Position numbers and translations under genes: made by a program. Below the pieces are notes generated by a model that was given only the letters and a program-made list of their open reading frames with translations, ran no database searches and was not told where the DNA came from. Positions 1 to 7,965 of a DNA stretch of 34,819 nucleotides are shown in pieces; within the stretch, counting starts at the first letter, position 1, and each line of letters begins with the position of its first letter. Source of the stretch: Candidatus Eisenbacteria bacterium (lineage in GTDB: Bacteria > Eisenbacteria > RBG-16-71-46); the NCBI GenBank assembly GCA_035712145.1, contig DASTBI010000258.1:1-34819 (forward strand), read 5' to 3'.

Positions 1-27
1 GTGCTCTACCAACTGAGCTAGGGTCGC
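1..27 (-). tRNA. tRNA, 5' part only (runs off the left edge)
   Basis: Read on the minus strand from position 27, the sequence gives a 7-base acceptor strand GCGACCC, the TA linker, then the D-arm GCTC-AGTTGGTA-GAGC, which is the canonical tRNA 5' half. The anticodon lies outside the window, so the amino acid cannot be assigned. A sigma-70-like promoter lies just upstream (42-69). Confidence 0.85.
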
Positions 28-41
28 ACCGAACGCGGAAC

Positions 42-69
42 CTTAGACGGAATCGGCCCTTTTCGACAA
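42..69 (-). promoter_or_regulatory. possible sigma-70 promoter of the tRNA
   Basis: On the minus strand TTGTCG (69-64) and TCTAAG (47-42) are separated by 16 bases. Each matches four of six consensus bases. The predicted start lies about 8 bases before the tRNA 5' end, as expected for a stable RNA gene. Pattern match only. Confidence 0.4.
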
Positions 70-89
70 GGCCCGGCGCCGACAAGAAA

Positions 90-113
90 GAAGCCCCGCT
101 CGAGCGGGGCTTC
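90..113 (-). terminator. rho-independent terminator of the DUF4382 gene
   Basis: A perfect 10-bp stem (GAAGCCCCGC / GCGGGGCTTC) closes a TCGA loop. On the minus strand it is followed by TTTCTTGT. It begins 18 bases after the stop codon of the DUF4382 gene and separates that gene from the tRNA. Confidence 0.8.
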
Positions 114-130
114 TCTTCCATCCAAAGCTC

Positions 131-1000
131 TCAGCGCCGCCGCACACCCGCGACCGCCCGCGCTGCCCCTGCCGGCGCCACGACAGTCTGCAGCTGGATG
201 TCGCCAAGCTCCGTCACCTGACCTGCGGCGACCGACACGCCGGTGATGGTGGTGTCCCGGTAGGTCGTGTCGGCATCGATCTTCACGTCATACGAGCCCG
301 CCAGCAGCGGGTCGAGCGTGAAGGCTCCGGTGGCGTCGTTGGTGGTGCTGCGAGCCGTCGTGGTGCCCTGCATGGCGCTGATCGTTGCGGTCGCGCCCGC
401 GGGCAGCGTCCGGCCGGTGATGCTTCCGGTGGTGTCTGCCGGCGGCGGATTCACCACGTCGCCCACGGTGAGGGTCACCACCGGCCGCATCATGTACTTG
501 CCGTTGCCGGTGCGGTGGATCGACTTCGCGGCATCGAAATCCAGGATCAGCTCGTGGTTCTCTCCTTCGACGATGTCGAAATCACCCTTGAGCTTGAGAC
601 CGCTGGACATTCCGCTCGGCACGGTCAGTGAATGGGTCTCGCCGTCGACAACCACGTTCGAGCCGGGACCGAGGAGCAGCCTCACTTGATCGTAGTGCCC
701 CGGCGGGACGTCGCCGAGCGCCAGCGTCGTCATCACTCCGTTCTGCAGCAGGAGGAGGTCGAACATGCCGCCTTCCATGTCCAGATCCTCCCAGCCGTCA
801 TCGTCTCCTTCCCGACGCAGCGAGACTCCCGTGATGGCCACGTTCACGGCGTCGTAGTCGCCCGGCGCGTCGGTGAGATGAACGGTGACGTGGCCCGTTC
901 CGGCGCCGTTCAAGCGACCCGAGCCATTGCGGTCCGATGAACAGCCCATCCAGACCAGGCATGATGCGGCGGCCAGGGCCGCGAAGACTCTGTTTTTCAC
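131..1000 (-). CDS. DUF4382 lipoprotein with C-terminal carboxypeptidase-regulatory-like domain
   Basis: The 289-residue product starts at GTG (1000), chosen because AAGGGAG lies 6 bases upstream and the product then opens with a secretion signal (basic VKNR, an Ala/Leu-rich core, then WMGC). The longer in-frame ATG at 1102 would place a non-signal tail in front and overlap the promoter. C20 is a probable lipidation site, although the lipobox is imperfect. Residues about 35-177 are a DUF4382 domain (VTVHLTDAPGDYDAV near its start). Residues about 190-270 form a beta-sandwich of the carboxypeptidase-regulatory type (GSITGR...GAFTLDPLLAGSYDVKI). Such proteins are surface or periplasmic and of unknown biochemical role. 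It is monocistronic, with its own promoter (1073-1102) and terminator (90-113). Confidence 0.85.
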   Translation of the reverse strand: MKNRVFAALAAASCLVWMGCSSDRNGSGRLNGAGTGHVTVHLTDAPGDYDAVNVAITGVSLRREGDDDGWEDLDMEGGMFDLLLLQNGVMTTLALGDVPPGHYDQVRLLLGPGSNVVVDGETHSLTVPSGMSSGLKLKGDFDIVEGENHELILDFDAAKSIHRTGNGKYMMRPVVTLTVGDVVNPPPADTTGSITGRTLPAGATATISAMQGTTTARSTTNDATGAFTLDPLLAGSYDVKIDADTTYRDTTITGVSVAAGQVTELGDIQLQTVVAPAGAARAVAGVRRR

Positions 1001-1037
1001 GGAGCACTCCCTTCGATGGTGGACGCAAGTTGCGGTC

Positions 1038-1053
1038 GGGGGCTGGCGCCCCC
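1038..1053 (-). other. GC-rich hairpin in the 5' leader of the DUF4382 gene
   Basis: GGGGGC and GCCCCC pair around a 4-base loop, about 13 bases after the predicted transcription start and 38 bases before the start codon. It could stabilise the leader or modulate initiation. No riboswitch class is recognised. Confidence 0.35.
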
Positions 1054-1072
1054 TCGAACGAGAGGCACTGCC

Positions 1073-1102
1073 ATCATAGGGGGCATCGACGGGTCGCGGC
1101 AA
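1073..1102 (-). promoter_or_regulatory. sigma-70 promoter of the DUF4382 gene
   Basis: On the minus strand TTGCCG (1102-1097), an 18-base spacer and TATGAT (1078-1073) match four and five of six consensus bases. This predicts a leader of about 66 bases before the GTG start at 1000. The rest of the 1001-1246 intergenic stretch holds nothing I recognise. Confidence 0.5.
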
Positions 1103-1246
1103 CGCTGCGAGCCCGAGTCGTGCGTTGCTTCGGAGCTAACGCCTTCGCTTCGAGTGGCTTTGGCAAAGGGTGAGACTCGTGGCCTCAAGCCTCCCCGCAC
1201 CCGGTGCCGATAACGTGGCGGAACCATCCGTCGCCGGGAGGACTTC

Positions 1247-1780
1247 ATGCCCGCCAAGATCATCGTCAACGGTGTGAGCTACGAAAGCGTCGAAGCGATG
1301 CCGCTCGACGTCAGGCGGCTCTACGAGGAGACGCTGGCCCGCCTCCCCGGCTTGATGGGCCAGGGCGATGAGGGCACGACCCGCATCATCCAGCGTGGGG
1401 GCTTGTCGATCGGTCATACGGCGACCGTTCACAGCACGTTCATGGTGAACGGAAGGACGTATCAGGGGCTCGAATCCATGCCTCCCGACGTGCGCCAGGC
1501 TTACGAGCAGGCGATGCGCGCGGCAGAGGCCGGCGCGCCCGGCGTGAGTCAGAACGAGATCAAGATGTCGTTCCAGATCACGGGGCCCGGCGGCATCCGC
1601 AAGACATTCGGCGCACCCGGTCTGTTGCCAGAGAGCTCGATGATCGAGCTGGAGGACTCCCCCGCCCCGATGAAGTCCGTGGCGATCGAGCCCAGCTCGA
1701 CCGAAAGCGGCATCCGCACCGCCATGCTCATCGGCGGCTGCATCATTCTCGGGCTCGTGCTTCTCGCCTGGTTCCGCTAA
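1247..1780 (+). CDS. small repeat-containing, tail-anchored membrane protein of unknown function
   Basis: The 177-residue product starts at ATG with GGGAGG 5 bases upstream. Two copies of one motif are visible: residues about 5-31 (VNGVSYESVEAMPLDVRRLY) and about 66-92 (VNGRTYQGLESMPPDVRQAY), sharing the pattern VNG-x-x-Y-x-x-x-E-x-MP-x-DVR-x-x-Y-E. A polar linker with SFQITGPGGIRKTFGAPG follows, then one hydrophobic segment (AMLIGGCIILGLVLLAWF) ending two residues from the C-terminus. There is no signal peptide, so a C-terminal anchor with the repeats in the cytoplasm is the simplest topology. I recognise no function. Its stop lies 10 bases from the stop of the convergent kinase-like gene, and no terminator separates them. 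Confidence 0.8.
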   Translation: MPAKIIVNGVSYESVEAMPLDVRRLYEETLARLPGLMGQGDEGTTRIIQRGGLSIGHTATVHSTFMVNGRTYQGLESMPPDVRQAYEQAMRAAEAGAPGVSQNEIKMSFQITGPGGIRKTFGAPGLLPESSMIELEDSPAPMKSVAIEPSSTESGIRTAMLIGGCIILGLVLLAWFR

Positions 1781-1790
1781 CGCGAGAAGA

Positions 1791-3659
1791 TCAGGATGCC
1801 GGCGTGTGATGCCGGCGATCGCCGCGCACGACACGGCGCTCGGCTCCGGGACGGCGACGCTCTTCGTTGAGCCGGATCGGCAAGGTCAGCGTGAAGATCA
1901 GGTTCCATTCCGCCTCGCTCCTCACCCGCACCTCGCCCCCGTGTTGCCACACCACCTGCCGCGCCATGGCGAGCCCCGTATCCGCGCCCTCCAGGCCGCT
2001 GAACGGAACGAATAGATCCGCCATCAGCTCGCCTGGCCGGGCGACCCCGTCGGTCGCGATCTCGACCAGCACGAACTGCTGAACCCGCCGCGTCTCGACG
2101 CGCACTCGCCCTCCGGGATGCACGCGGTCCAGGGCGTGAGCGAGCACGTTGTCGACCACGCGTCCCATGCGCTTGCCATCCAGGAGCAGGGGGGGCAGGT
2201 CGGGTGAGAGCTTCTTGAGCAGGCGAATGCGGCGCCGCACCAGCTGCTCGCCGATCTCCTGCAGCGAGTCCTGGACCAGGCGATTGACGCTCTCCATCCT
2301 CAGAATGGGTCCGTCCACGATCTCGACCTCGACCGGCTCGCCGAGCGCGCGTTCCAGCCGGTCGCTCTCCCGAATCACCACTTCGAGGTACTCGCGGTTG
2401 GGATCCTCCTCGGCCAGGCTGCGATGCACGCGGCGCGCGAAGGCGCCGATCGAGGCCAGAGGATTGCGTGCCTGCCGCGCGGCACGGGTCGACGTCTCGC
2501 CGGCGGCAGCGAGGCGCTCGCTGCGCATGAGCTGGCGGAGCAGGTCGCGCCGCGCCTGCTCCAGCCGCCTTCGCGCATCGTCAGAGCGCGCCTGCTCGAA
2601 CGCCAACGCGCACTGCTCCGCAAGACCCGCCAGCGCCTCGACGTCCTCGCGATCGAATCCCATGCCTTCGTGCGGATGCTGGGCCAGGCGGTCATAGACC
2701 GCGAGCGCGCCGAGCGGCCGCCCGTAGGCCACGAGCGGCACGGCAACCACCGTCGACACCTGAGCGGCGACCTCGGGCTCCAGCATGTCGGCTTCGACCG
2801 CGCGCTCGATCACCCATGGCCGTCCGGCCGCGACACATCGCACCGCCAGCGCCGAAAGCCCCCGTCCCATCCGGTCGCGCACGCCGGCGGGTCCGTAGCT
2901 GCTCGAGACCTCGAGGCGATCGCCTTGCCCCATGCGCCACAGCACCGCACCGCGCGCATCGGTGGCCTCGGCGGCCAGCCGCACCAGCCGATTGCCCAGC
3001 TCCGCCAGGTTGAGCGACGAAACGGCCGCATGCGCGAAGCTCGTGAGCGCGCGCGTGTGCTCGGCGCGACGCCGCGAGCGGGCGGATTGCAGGTGCACGT
3101 CGAGCGCGGCATTGGCCACCGCCCGAAAGCTCTCGAGCGCCGCCAGGCCCGTCTCGTCCGGAGGCGAAGACCATTCACCAATCACGATCCCGTAGGGCCG
3201 CTCCGGACCGGCGAGCACGACCACGCCGATCGCAGCACTCTCGCCCCACGGTCCTTGAGTGTGGCTGCCGTGGTCGGTGCGGCGTGTGTTCCAGGCCCGG
3301 GCGAGGGGGCCGGCGAGGTCCTCGGGCGACAATCTCAGCGCGCGAAGCTGCTTGGTGGCGAGCGGGTCGGTGCCTTCACTCGCCTGCTGCCGGGCCTTGG
3401 CAATGGCTTCGTCGAAGCTCCGGTCCGTGTCGGCCACCCAGGACAGCCTTCCGTCGAGCACACCGCGATCGGTGTTCCACACCAGCAGGTGCGCGCGCGC
3501 GAATCCGGGACCTTCGGCGTGCGTGGCCGCCGCCATCAGCATGCGCTCGAGGCCGTTGCGCTCGAGGCTCGGGTCGAACAGCTTCGCCATCCCTGAGAAC
3601 GCCCCGGTGAGCTCCGGAGGACGTCGGCCCGATGGGCGCGGCATCTGCGGTGAGGACAT
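1791..3659 (-). CDS. GAF-GAF histidine-kinase-like protein lacking the phospho-acceptor histidine (probable pseudokinase)
   Basis: The 622-residue soluble product starts at ATG with GGAG 6 bases upstream. Two GAF-like sensor domains are visible (about 30-185 and 205-365), then a coiled HisKA-like dimerisation helix (about 370-440) and a HATPase-like domain (about 470-600). In the H-box the usual HEIRNPL is RQARNPLASI, with Q396 (CAG) in place of His. The ATPase domain is degenerate too: the N-box reads DNVLAHALD, the G1 box DxGxG is replaced by TDGVARPGE, and only a weak G2 (ADTGLAMA) remains. No membrane segment is seen. Autophosphorylation is therefore unlikely, and a sensor or allosteric partner role is inferred. 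A sigma-54-like promoter (3696-3710) lies directly upstream, and no response regulator is adjacent. Confidence 0.85.
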   Translation of the reverse strand: MSSPQMPRPSGRRPPELTGAFSGMAKLFDPSLERNGLERMLMAAATHAEGPGFARAHLLVWNTDRGVLDGRLSWVADTDRSFDEAIAKARQQASEGTDPLATKQLRALRLSPEDLAGPLARAWNTRRTDHGSHTQGPWGESAAIGVVVLAGPERPYGIVIGEWSSPPDETGLAALESFRAVANAALDVHLQSARSRRRAEHTRALTSFAHAAVSSLNLAELGNRLVRLAAEATDARGAVLWRMGQGDRLEVSSSYGPAGVRDRMGRGLSALAVRCVAAGRPWVIERAVEADMLEPEVAAQVSTVVAVPLVAYGRPLGALAVYDRLAQHPHEGMGFDREDVEALAGLAEQCALAFEQARSDDARRRLEQARRDLLRQLMRSERLAAAGETSTRAARQARNPLASIGAFARRVHRSLAEEDPNREYLEVVIRESDRLERALGEPVEVEIVDGPILRMESVNRLVQDSLQEIGEQLVRRRIRLLKKLSPDLPPLLLDGKRMGRVVDNVLAHALDRVHPGGRVRVETRRVQQFVLVEIATDGVARPGELMADLFVPFSGLEGADTGLAMARQVVWQHGGEVRVRSEAEWNLIFTLTLPIRLNEERRRPGAERRVVRGDRRHHTPAS

Positions 3660-3695
3660 TCAGGTCTCCATGGCGAAAGGGTTCGTCCCGAAACG

Positions 3696-3710
3696 GCAAG
3701 CCACATGCCA
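3696..3710 (-). promoter_or_regulatory. sigma-54 (-24/-12) promoter of the kinase-like gene
   Basis: The minus strand reads TGGCATGTGGCTTGC, matching TGGCAC-N5-TTGC except for one base, with exact GG-N10-GC spacing. The predicted start (about 3685) gives a 26-base leader containing the GGAG site. A short palindrome GGCG-TTT-CGCC (3766-3776), some 56 bases upstream of the -24 box, is a possible activator site. Confidence 0.65.
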
Positions 3711-3775
3711 TCGGGCACATAGCCCCTCGCTCCGTCGCGGCGCAGTCACTGGGCGGGCATAAGTGGCGTTTCGCC

Positions 3776-3803
3776 TTGACGCTAGGGCCTTTGGGCTCCT
3801 AAC
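3776..3803 (+). promoter_or_regulatory. possible sigma-70 promoter for the DUF3467-GH57-oligopeptidase operon
   Basis: TTGACG (3776-3781) is followed after 16 bases by CCTAAC (3798-3803). The -35 is good and the -10 is poor (three of six). It is the best candidate in the divergent 3660-3884 intergenic stretch for the plus-strand operon. Confidence 0.3.
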
Positions 3804-3884
3804 GTCCGCGTCCCCGCTGCCCCATGGACCCCCGCGGCCCGCACGCTCCGTCTGGTTCCAGTGGGTGGAAACGAGGAGCCCGTC

Positions 3885-4178
3885 GTGGAAAAGCCCCAAA
3901 ACGCGATCGAGATCGAGCTCGGCGAGCGCGAAGCCGAAGGCATCTATTCCAACCTGGTGTTCATCGCGCATTCCGCCTCGGAGGTGATCCTGGACTTTGC
4001 CCGCGCGCTGCCGGGACTCCCCAAGGCCAAGGTCTACGCGCGCGTGATCCTGACGCCTCAGCACGCCAAGTCCCTGCTCATGGCGCTGGAGCAGAACCTC
4101 AAGAACTATGAGAATCAGTTCGGAGTCATCAAGGTCCCCGGCGGCGAAACCAAGAAAGAACTGGGCTTCAACTCCTGA
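3885..4178 (+). CDS. DUF3467 family protein
   Basis: The 97-residue product starts at GTG 3885, preferred because GAGGAG lies 6 bases upstream. The in-frame GTG at 3861 would add 8 residues but has no ribosome site. The whole chain is one DUF3467 domain with the typical pattern YSNLVFIAHSASEVILDFA, then VYARVILTPQHAKSL and an amphipathic helix ending NYENQFGVI. These small proteins are widespread and their biochemical role is unknown. No signal, membrane segment or metal site is seen. The stop is 5 bases before the GH57 start, so the two are probably translated from one message. Whether it relates to glycogen metabolism is inference from position only. Confidence 0.85.
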   Translation: MEKPQNAIEIELGEREAEGIYSNLVFIAHSASEVILDFARALPGLPKAKVYARVILTPQHAKSLLMALEQNLKNYENQFGVIKVPGGETKKELGFNS

Positions 4179-4183
4179 GTCTC

Positions 4184-5917
4184 ATGGGCCAACCCTCGTT
4201 CACGCTCGTCCTTCATAGCCATCTGCCGTGGGTATTGCATCACGGACGCTGGCCGCACGGCGTCGACTGGCTCAACGAGGCCGCGGCGGAGACCTATCTC
4301 CCGCTGTGGCGCTTGCTCGAGAAGCGCGCGCGCTCGGGCCAACCGCTGGGCGTGGCTCTGGGACTCACGCCGGTCTTGTGCGAGCAGCTCGCCCATCCCG
4401 ACTTCACCAAGGAGTTCGCCACCTACCTCGAGACCAAGCTCGAGGCCGCCCGCGAGGACCGCGCCGCGCTCTCCCGCACCGGAGAGAGCGAGATGGCGGC
4501 GCTGGCGGAGCGGTGGGAGACCTTCTACCGCGCCTCACTCGAGGACTTCCTGGGACCGCACGGCTCCAATCTGGTGGCGCGATTCCGGCGGCTCGAGGAG
4601 CGCGGCGCCATCGAGATCATCACCTGCGGGGCGACGCACGGCTACCTGCCGCTGCTTTCCAGCGACGCGGCAGCCGAGGAGCAGCTGCGGGTCGCCGTGG
4701 CCACGCACCGCCGTCACTTCGGACGCGCGCCGCGTGGGGTGTGGCTGCCCGAGTGCGCCTACCGTCCCGCGGGGCCATGGCCGTCCCCGGTCATGGAGCG
4801 CGCCGGCTCGTTGCCGCGCGCACGGCGCGAGCGCGCGGGGATCGAGTCCCTGCTGGCCCGCCACGGTCTCGAATACTTCTTCGTGGACACGCATCTGGTG
4901 AGCGGCGGCAAGCCGCTCGGGGTCTACGCCGACCGCTTCGAAGCGCTCCGCCATCTGGCGCGCGAGACCGACGCGAGCACGGCGCCGGCGATCGCCCGCC
5001 GCCCCTACGTCCCCTACCGGGTTGGCGACGAAGCGAGGGTGTGCTGCTTCGGTCGCGATCCCGAGACCGCGCTCCAGGTATGGAGCGGCGAGCACGGCTA
5101 TCCCGGTGATGGGGTCTACCTCGACTTCCACAAGAAGCGCTTCCCGGGCGGCCACCGCTACTGGCGGGTCACGCACCCCAAGGCCGACCTCGCCGAGAAA
5201 CAGGTTTATCAACCCGGGGCCGCCGAGGCGCGGGCGCCGGAGCATGCGCGCCATTTCGTCGAGCTGCTGGTCCGCACGCTGTCTCAGGACGCCACGCGGG
5301 GAGCTCAGCCGATCGCGTGCGCGATGTTCGACACCGAGCTGTTCGGCCACTGGTGGTTCGAGGGTCCGCAGTTCCTCGGCGCGGTCATCGACGCCGCAGC
5401 GCAAGCCGGCGTCCAGCCGCAGCTGCCGAGCGCGTACCTCCGCGATCATCCCGCGGACCACGTCATCTCGCTGTCGGAAGGATCATGGGGCGAAGGCGGC
5501 GGCCACCAGGTCTGGCTCAACGCCGACACACGCTGGACCTGGGACCACGTGCACCGGTCCGAGGAGCGTTACGAGCGCCTGGTGCGCGACGCGGTCGGGC
5601 GGCCCGCGGATCCGCTGCTCGATCGCCTCCTGGCTCAAGCGGGACGGGAGCTGCTGCTGCTCGAAGCCTCGGACTGGCAGTTCCTGATCACCACCGTCGC
5701 GGCGCGTGATTACGCCGAGCAGCGGCTCAGCGCGCACGCCACGGACTTCGACCGGCTGGCGGTTCTCGCCGAGCGCCGCATCCAGATGGGCTCCCTCAAT
5801 CAGGGCGACGAGAACTTCCTGTCGGACTGCGAGCGCCGCGACAGTGTGTTCGCGGAGTACGACTGGCGCGGACATCCCGCCGCCGGCTCTCCGCACGCCG
5901 TGCCTGCGAGCGGATGA
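4184..5917 (+). CDS. GH57 1,4-alpha-glucan (glycogen) branching enzyme
   Basis: The 577-residue enzyme would cut an alpha-1,4-glucan chain and re-attach it by an alpha-1,6 bond during glycogen synthesis. It carries the five GH57 signatures: HSHLPW (H11, H13), ATHGYLPLL (H152), WLPECAY with the nucleophile E190, MFDTELFGHWWFEG with the acid/base D383, and the late SEGSWGEGGGHQVWLN motif that separates the branching enzymes from GH57 amylases. A helical DUF1957-like C-terminal region follows. Length is somewhat above the roughly 520 residues of the Thermus enzyme. It sits 5 bases after the DUF3467 gene and overlaps the oligopeptidase gene by ATGA. No other glycogen gene is in the window. The branching assignment is firmer than the physiological substrate. 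Confidence 0.9.
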   Translation: MGQPSFTLVLHSHLPWVLHHGRWPHGVDWLNEAAAETYLPLWRLLEKRARSGQPLGVALGLTPVLCEQLAHPDFTKEFATYLETKLEAAREDRAALSRTGESEMAALAERWETFYRASLEDFLGPHGSNLVARFRRLEERGAIEIITCGATHGYLPLLSSDAAAEEQLRVAVATHRRHFGRAPRGVWLPECAYRPAGPWPSPVMERAGSLPRARRERAGIESLLARHGLEYFFVDTHLVSGGKPLGVYADRFEALRHLARETDASTAPAIARRPYVPYRVGDEARVCCFGRDPETALQVWSGEHGYPGDGVYLDFHKKRFPGGHRYWRVTHPKADLAEKQVYQPGAAEARAPEHARHFVELLVRTLSQDATRGAQPIACAMFDTELFGHWWFEGPQFLGAVIDAAAQAGVQPQLPSAYLRDHPADHVISLSEGSWGEGGGHQVWLNADTRWTWDHVHRSEERYERLVRDAVGRPADPLLDRLLAQAGRELLLLEASDWQFLITTVAARDYAEQRLSAHATDFDRLAVLAERRIQMGSLNQGDENFLSDCERRDSVFAEYDWRGHPAAGSPHAVPASG

Positions 5918-7965
5918 CCGCTTCCCTTCCGAGGTCGACTCCACCCACACCGCCCGTCGCACGCCGCGTGCCTCACGTCACCACGCTCCATGGCGAGCGG
6001 CGCGAGGACGACTACTTCTGGCTCCGTGAGAAGAGCGACCCCGAGGTCATCGCCTACCTCGAAGCCGAGAACGCCTACGCCGAGGCCGCGATGTCCGGCA
6101 CCGCGGCGCTCCAGGAGCGGCTCTACCAGGAGATGCTGAGCCGCATCCAGCAGACCGACCTCAGCGTTCCCTACCTGGAAGGCGGCTACTTCTATTACTC
6201 GCGGACCGAGGAAGGCCAGCAGTACCCGATTCAATGCCGCAAGCGGGGATCGATCGAGGCCCCCGAGCAGGTGGTGCTGGACCTCAACCAACTCGCGAGG
6301 GGCGAAGCGTTCATGGCGCTCGGCGCCTTCGAGGTCAGCGACGACGGCGCCTTGCTCGCGTACAGCACCGACCGCACGGGGTTCCGCGTCTACGACCTCC
6401 ACGTTCGCGACCTCCATCGCGGCGCGGACCTCGCGGACACGGTGCACGACGTCGGCTCGGTGGCCTGGGCGGCGGATGGCCGGACGCTCTTCTATACCGT
6501 GAAGGACGCGGCCAAACGCGACCATCGCCTATACCGCCGGCGGCTTGGCGAATCCCAATCCGAGCTGGTCTATGAAGAGCCGGACGAACGCTTCGTCATC
6601 CACGTCGACCGCTCGAGGAGCGGTGCCTGGCTCTTCCTTTCCTCCGACAGCCACACCACCAGCGAGGTTCGCGTCCTCCGCGCGGACGATCCCGCGGGTG
6701 CGTGGCGCGTGATCTCCGAGAGGCGGCAGGATCACGAATACGGGGTGGACCACCGTGGAGACTCCTTCTACATCCTCACCAACGACCACGGGCGAAACTT
6801 CCGGCTGGTGGTCGCGCCGGTCGACGACCCGAGCCGCTGGACCGAGATGATTCCGCCCCGTGACGACGTGATGCTCGAGGGCCTCGCGTGCTTCCAGGAC
6901 CACCTCGTCGTCAGCGAGCGCGAAGACGGACTGGTGCGTCTGCGGATTCATGACTTCCGCAGCCAGACCTCCCACCGCATCGAGTTCCCGGAGCCGGTCT
7001 ATGCCGCGGGCTTCGGTGACAACCGGACCTTCGCCACAACCAAGGTCCGCTACGTGTACCAATCCTTCATCACGCCGCCGTCCACCTTCGACTATGACGT
7101 CGACGCTCGAACCTCGGCGCTGCTCAAGCGCCAGCCCGTGCTCGGCGGATACGAGCCCGCCCTCTACGAGAGCCGGCGCGAGCACGCTCTGGCCGCCGAC
7201 GGGACGCGCGTGCCGATCTCGATCGTCTGGCGCCGCGACACGGCCCGCCCCGCACCGCTCCTGCTCTACGCGTACGGCGCATACGGCATGTCGATGCCGG
7301 CCTCGTTCAACTCCAATCGCTTCAGCCTGCTCGACCGCGGCGTCGTGTTCGCGATCGCGCACGTGCGGGGCGGCGGCGAGCTCGGCAAGGCGTGGCACGA
7401 TCGAGGCCGCATGGCGCACAAGCAGAACACGTTCGACGACTTCATCGCCGCCGCCGAGCACCTGATCGCATCCGGCTGGACGGCCCCGGACCGCCTGGCG
7501 ATCCACGGCGGCAGCGCGGGCGGCCTCACCATGGCCGCGGTCATCAACCGTCGTCCCGAGCTCTTCCACGCGGCCCTGCTGGCGGTGCCGTTCGTCGACG
7601 TGATCAACACCATGTGCGACGAATCGCTGCCGCTGACCGTCGGCGAGTACGAGGAGTGGGGCAACCCGTCCGAGCTCGAGCACTATCAGGTGATCCGGAC
7701 CTACTGCCCCTACACCAACCTCGCGCCCCGCGACTACCCGCGCATGCTGGTCAAGGCCTCGCTCCACGACAGCCAGGTGATGGTGTGGGAGCCGGCCAAG
7801 TACGTGGCGCGGCTGCGCACCCTCAAACAGGACGGCAATCCTCTGCTGTTCAAGGTGAACCTGTCCGCTGGGCATGGCGGCGCATCGGGTCGCTACGACT
7901 TCCTGCGCGAGATCGCCTTCGACTATGCCTTCCTGCTCAGCCAGTGGGGGCTCCAGGAGCGCTGA
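5914..7965 (+). CDS. ptrB: oligopeptidase B (prolyl oligopeptidase family S9A)
   Basis: The 683-residue serine peptidase cleaves short peptides after Arg or Lys in the cytoplasm; no signal peptide is present. Residues about 60-400 form the beta-propeller that restricts access to small peptides. The alpha/beta-hydrolase domain follows with the full triad: S534 in GGSAGG, D619 in SLHDSQV and H654 in SAGHGG. The segment LPLTVGEYEEWGNP carries E578 and E580, the acidic pair that gives oligopeptidase B its basic-residue preference, so this is not a prolyl-specific enzyme. The start overlaps the GH57 stop (ATGA). The last 29 bases overlap the 3' end of the thioesterase gene on the other strand, leaving no room for a separate terminator. 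Confidence 0.92.
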   Translation: MTASLPRSTPPTPPVARRVPHVTTLHGERREDDYFWLREKSDPEVIAYLEAENAYAEAAMSGTAALQERLYQEMLSRIQQTDLSVPYLEGGYFYYSRTEEGQQYPIQCRKRGSIEAPEQVVLDLNQLARGEAFMALGAFEVSDDGALLAYSTDRTGFRVYDLHVRDLHRGADLADTVHDVGSVAWAADGRTLFYTVKDAAKRDHRLYRRRLGESQSELVYEEPDERFVIHVDRSRSGAWLFLSSDSHTTSEVRVLRADDPAGAWRVISERRQDHEYGVDHRGDSFYILTNDHGRNFRLVVAPVDDPSRWTEMIPPRDDVMLEGLACFQDHLVVSEREDGLVRLRIHDFRSQTSHRIEFPEPVYAAGFGDNRTFATTKVRYVYQSFITPPSTFDYDVDARTSALLKRQPVLGGYEPALYESRREHALAADGTRVPISIVWRRDTARPAPLLLYAYGAYGMSMPASFNSNRFSLLDRGVVFAIAHVRGGGELGKAWHDRGRMAHKQNTFDDFIAAAEHLIASGWTAPDRLAIHGGSAGGLTMAAVINRRPELFHAALLAVPFVDVINTMCDESLPLTVGEYEEWGNPSELEHYQVIRTYCPYTNLAPRDYPRMLVKASLHDSQVMVWEPAKYVARLRTLKQDGNPLLFKVNLSAGHGGASGRYDFLREIAFDYAFLLSQWGLQER

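Noticed and set aside
1799-1817. GCCGGC-N7-GCCGGC dyad between the convergent genes near 1780-1791
   Set aside because: It lies inside the kinase-like coding sequence, has no T-tract in either direction, and GCCGGC is self-complementary and common at this GC content.
1791-3659. Pseudogene status of the kinase-like gene
   Set aside because: The 622-codon frame is uninterrupted, with a good ribosome site and promoter; loss of motif residues without frame decay points to a functional non-catalytic protein.
3764-3780. Plus-strand TGGCGTTTCGCCTTGA as a sigma-54 promoter for the DUF3467 operon
   Set aside because: The -12 half lacks TTGC at the correct distance; a sigma-70 reading of the overlapping TTGACG is at least as good.
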